DNA of 44,455 bases from Oligoflexales bacterium. Lineage in GTDB: Bacteria > Bdellovibrionota_B > Oligoflexia > Oligoflexales > RGVZ01. The stretch lies in assembly GCA_947445775.1 (NCBI GenBank), contig CANFEB010000020.1, positions 1 through 44,455 of the forward strand, written 5' to 3'. Below are positions 42,190 to 44,455 of the stretch, one piece after another. Each line of letters begins with the position of its first letter. The stretch's first letter is position 1. A program made the translations under genes and the position numbers. The notes beneath the pieces were generated by a model, which was not told the DNA's origin, searched no databases, and saw only the letters and a list, made by a program, of their open reading frames with translations.

Positions 42190-43515
42190 TTAAACCAAAC
42201 AGCTCGACAGGTTGGTCGGACCTTTTTGACCGGATGACTTGCCTGAAATAGTCCGCATGACGGCTGGCAAATCGAAATCAAATTCGTGATGCCAGCCTTC
42301 CAACCATTCAAAGGCCGGAGCAGCCAGGCTTGAATTCAGCTCGACGAGATCAATCATTGCAGCTGGCTTGGCGGGGAGGTATCCCAGCCGCAGTTCTTCC
42401 AGCAAAGAGCCGACACCATGTTCGCCCGGCAGCCTGGCCTCGACAATCAACCCCAATTGCACCAGGGCCTCACAGGCGTCGACGATCCAATCTTGGGGGA
42501 GTTTGGATTTGTGTACCATTTCGTCGACACACACCGGGCGCCCACTGCCCGCCGCGAAATGCCTGTGAACAATAACGAGGACCGCCAATGGCAGCATTTC
42601 TTGAATGCGCAAGTTTCGGATGCGATCTAGTGGCTTGACGACCTTGTCAACCGTATCCTTGTCCTCGGACTCAGGAAATCCCTGTTGGACGCGCCAGGCG
42701 ATCAAAGCCCCAAACAGAATGATTGCCCAGCAGATGTATATCCATAAAAGAAACACCGGCACCGCTGCCAGGGCACCATAAATATTTTTATAGGAGGTGA
42801 AATTGCTGGCGTAGTACCCGTAGAGGCGCGCCCCTAGATGCAACAAAGTCCCGGCCACGATGGCTCCGATAGTGGCCTCACGCCGACCCACGGGGCAATT
42901 GGGAATGACTTTGTAAGTCAGAAAGAAAAACCCAACCCAAACGCCCCACGTTACTAGGCTGGAAAAGATCAAGGCAATCCAACTGCGTTTGCCTACCACC
43001 GCTGAAACATCAATCAGCTCCTGAATGCGGTAACCAGAAACAAGACCGATCACAATCGACCCAACAAACGCCCCAAGGGTCAGAAATGTCCAAAAATAGA
43101 CAAAACGCGTCACCACATTGCGATCCTGGCGCACCAGCCAGATCCGATTGAGCGCTTGTTCAATCTGGCGCAACAGCAGAATCAACGTCACCACGATGCC
43201 GGCAAAGCTCGTCATCCCAATTTTTTTAAGATCCAATTGCCCCAGGAACTGCTGCAGGTAATCCACCACCTGAGAACCGCTGCCCGCCGCAAGATTTTCC
43301 AGAATGAATCCTCGTGCCGAGGTCATCAAATGGCTGTTGTTGCCCAAAAGTGGCGTGAAGAGGGAGATCAGGGTGAACACGGCTGCCAAGGACGGCACCA
43401 GCGAAAACAAGGTGATGTAAGCCATGGCCGAAGCCTGCTTCAACAAATCACAACGGCCGACGTCCGACCAAATGATCGTGGCCTTATTGCGGGCTGATTC
43501 AAGCTTGGCATTCAC
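42190..43515 (-). CDS. YihY/BrkB-family (UPF0761) membrane protein
   Basis: This 441-residue protein has six membrane helices and the family landmarks QASAMAYITLFSLVPSLAAV near residue 27, ALNRIW near 121 and ALAAVPVFLLWIYICWAIILFGA near 245. A C-terminal winged-helix-like domain follows (CVDEMVHKSKLPQDWIVDACEALVQLGLI). Members were once named RNase BN by mistake; they are integral membrane proteins of unsettled function. The start is GTG with GGAGG six bases upstream. It follows the RdgC-like gene, with the hairpin repeats between. Confidence 0.9.
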   Translation of the reverse strand: MNAKLESARNKATIIWSDVGRCDLLKQASAMAYITLFSLVPSLAAVFTLISLFTPLLGNNSHLMTSARGFILENLAAGSGSQVVDYLQQFLGQLDLKKIGMTSFAGIVVTLILLLRQIEQALNRIWLVRQDRNVVTRFVYFWTFLTLGAFVGSIVIGLVSGYRIQELIDVSAVVGKRSWIALIFSSLVTWGVWVGFFFLTYKVIPNCPVGRREATIGAIVAGTLLHLGARLYGYYASNFTSYKNIYGALAAVPVFLLWIYICWAIILFGALIAWRVQQGFPESEDKDTVDKVVKPLDRIRNLRIQEMLPLAVLVIVHRHFAAGSGRPVCVDEMVHKSKLPQDWIVDACEALVQLGLIVEARLPGEHGVGSLLEELRLGYLPAKPAAMIDLVELNSSLAAPAFEWLEGWHHEFDFDLPAVMRTISGKSSGQKGPTNLSSCLV

Positions 43516-43539
43516 ATCACACCTCCATTATCCCGTAAG

Positions 43540-43606
43540 TCAATGGAGTGGTTTGCCAACTCCATTATCCCGAGAGAGATCAATGGAGCGGCTTGCCGAC
43601 TCCATT
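43540..43606 (-). repeat. Two tandem covarying hairpin repeats at the end of the RdgC-like gene
   Basis: Two 27-base copies (43540-43566 and 43580-43606) each fold on the minus strand as AATGGAG-T-YGG-CAAR-CCR-CTCCATT, a 10-bp stem with one bulged T. They differ at three bases: two form one stem pair (C-G against T-A) and the third is in the loop. A partial third copy of the flanking CTCCATTATCCCG lies at 43523-43535. The right copy forms the last codons of the RdgC-like gene. Confidence 0.7.
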
Positions 43607-44251
43607 CTCTGCAGGAACTTCTTGACGGAACGCGTCACGCTCAACGTCACGACGCGCCTGTTCGTAGCGTTTCTCAGCCCATTCACGCATGACGATGAGC
43701 TGCTGTGCCCACGAATTTTCCATTCGCTCTTGCATGAACATCGCGAACAACCCGTCCATCATAGCAAGAAAAGTCGTCATCAGGTCCAAACGCAGACCAA
43801 CGGGCTCCGCCAAGGCAGCCGTCTGCAACGTCACATCCTTTGTATCGGCCTGTTGCGGAAACTGGACTCCACGTGGGCTAAGGTCTTTCGATGACAGCGT
43901 GCACGAAAATTCCCCCAAGCCATCCACGTCAAATCCAACGCGCATGTCGCGGATTTTTTTGCCGGCAAGAATTCCTGCCGCGGCTTCTGGTGTTTGTGCG
44001 GGAGCTCCGCCGCGCATCTGATGCACATGCACGCGTCCGGAATCGGCTTCGAGGGTCAGGCGATCATCGACCCAAAAACGGGCACGGCGTTTTTGACGGT
44101 TGGTTGGGCAGGTGTATTCAAGGGGATCATCACCGGCATCAGCACGGTGCCACACCCACACAAGAAACTCGCCCGCGAGAAAACGCTTGGCCTTGGTCAA
44201 TGCGGCCATTTGGTCCAAACGAGCCGCCATCTGTGGATTGATCTGGGTCAT
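43580..44251 (-). CDS. RdgC-like recombination-associated protein (short form)
   Basis: This 223-residue protein resembles the short RdgC-like proteins annotated in Deltaproteobacteria: ALTKAKRFLAGEFLVWVWHRA near the N-terminus, ARFWVDDRLTLEADSGRVHVHQ in the middle, and LRLDLMTTFLAMMDGLFAMFMQERMENSW towards the end. This call is from memory of the family pattern and is moderate. The start at 44251 has AAGG seven bases upstream; the frame is open to 44437, but that part has no ribosome site and covers a plus-strand promoter. The last nine residues are coded by a hairpin repeat. Confidence 0.5.
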   Translation of the reverse strand: MTQINPQMAARLDQMAALTKAKRFLAGEFLVWVWHRADAGDDPLEYTCPTNRQKRRARFWVDDRLTLEADSGRVHVHQMRGGAPAQTPEAAAGILAGKKIRDMRVGFDVDGLGEFSCTLSSKDLSPRGVQFPQQADTKDVTLQTAALAEPVGLRLDLMTTFLAMMDGLFAMFMQERMENSWAQQLIVMREWAEKRYEQARRDVERDAFRQEVPAENGVGKPLH

Positions 44252-44290
44252 GGCCGAGCCTTCTCTAAAAACATCAATTATTTCAGCATT

Positions 44291-44319
44291 TTGACAATAG
44301 AATGTCCTGGGGATAAACT
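44291..44319 (+). promoter_or_regulatory. Strong sigma-70-type promoter
   Basis: TTGACA (44291-44296), 17 bases, then TAAACT (44314-44319). The predicted start lies about 35 bases before the ATG at 44357. It is divergent from the RdgC-like gene. Confidence 0.7.
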
Positions 44320-44356
44320 GTGTATAGACTGTTAGCAAGGGGTGGAAAACCCATAA

Positions 44357-44455
44357 ATGCAAACGGTCGCACAGAACCCCAACACGTCGCCTGCATATTT
44401 GTCGCTGGAGCCAAAAAGAGAAGCCGAAGAGGGGCAAATCAGTGGGGCAAAAACA
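44357..44455 (+). CDS. Start of a plus-strand gene, cut by the window end
   Basis: The ATG at 44357 opens 33 codons without a stop up to the window edge, beginning MQTVAQNPNTSPAYLSLEPK. An AAGGGGTGG purine stretch lies about 11 bases upstream, and a consensus promoter is at 44291-44319. The N-terminus is hydrophilic, with no signal peptide. Too little is present to name a family; it is divergent from the RdgC-like gene. Confidence 0.55.
   Translation, partial: MQTVAQNPNTSPAYLSLEPKREAEEGQISGAKT

Noticed and set aside
42190-43515. Ribonuclease BN
   Set aside because: This old name for the YihY/BrkB family was an error; the protein is an integral membrane protein without nuclease motifs.
43540-43606. 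Duplicated C-terminal gene end under protein selection
   Set aside because: The second copy lies after the stop and out of frame; the paired base changes are better explained by a conserved hairpin.

Overview
The window reads as a chromosome segment of a Gram-negative bacterium of roughly 52-55% GC. It carries outer-membrane barrel, Sec-signal and lipoprotein genes, a MotAB stator, an RppH-type Nudix enzyme and a lexA-imuA-imuB-dnaE2 mutagenesis cassette. The abundance of TPR/periplasmic proteins, small lipoproteins and short in-frame coding repeats fits the Bdellovibrionota/former Deltaproteobacteria best. That placement is an inference from gene content only. No phage, IS transposase, rRNA or CRISPR array is visible.

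Layout. 1-1.6 kb: an AT-richer, probably acquired AAA ATPase (DUF4143 type), next to two tRNA-Val genes. 1.7-14.8 kb is read on the minus strand. An outer-membrane protein, a small membrane protein, an M48 (Ste24-like) protease and a small membrane-anchored protein lead to lexA. A 350-bp control region follows, with a 27-bp inverted repeat and LexA-like dyads. Then come imuA, imuB, dnaE2, motA, motB, a lipoprotein and a DUF2079 membrane protein, each overlapping or within 45 bp of the next. 14.9-16.7 kb (plus): rppH, a four-helix membrane protein and a BtuF-like metal-receptor protein. 16.6-26.2 kb (minus): a six-gene operon of lytic transglycosylase, secreted coiled-coil protein, three exported TPR proteins and a receiver-only response regulator, nearly all overlapping at their stops and starts; this is probably an envelope-spanning machine. 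26.4-32.6 kb: tRNA-Pro, a DoxX-like protein, an SGNH hydrolase, lipoproteins, a c-type-haem lipoprotein, and a divergent pilin-like protein with a ~110-residue serine tract and a Cys-rich tip. 32.6-37.2 kb (minus): a complete BMP-type (nucleoside) ABC transporter. 37.2-38.8 kb (plus): a small lipoprotein and a SET-domain protein between two copies of a 43-bp direct repeat, then a thioredoxin-fold protein whose CxxC is SxxS. 38.8-44.4 kb: saccharopine-dehydrogenase-family protein, OmpR/EnvZ-type two-component pair, YihY/BrkB membrane protein, an RdgC-like protein, and the start of a further plus-strand gene.

How the genes work together. LexA should repress imuA and imuB through CCATA-type dyads. 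DNA damage would then induce the ImuA-ImuB-DnaE2 error-prone translesion polymerase, and the stator genes motAB sit in the same overlapping transcription unit. The BMP-ATPase-permease-permease genes form one uptake system. The transglycosylase-TPR operon is the best candidate in the window for a poorly described envelope system.

Two sequence-level themes stand out. One is the many short tandem repeats of 6, 9, 12 or 18 bp kept in frame inside genes. The other is small repeated DNA elements in control regions: an inverted pair at lexA/imuA, a direct pair around the SET cassette, and tandem covarying hairpins after the RdgC-like gene.
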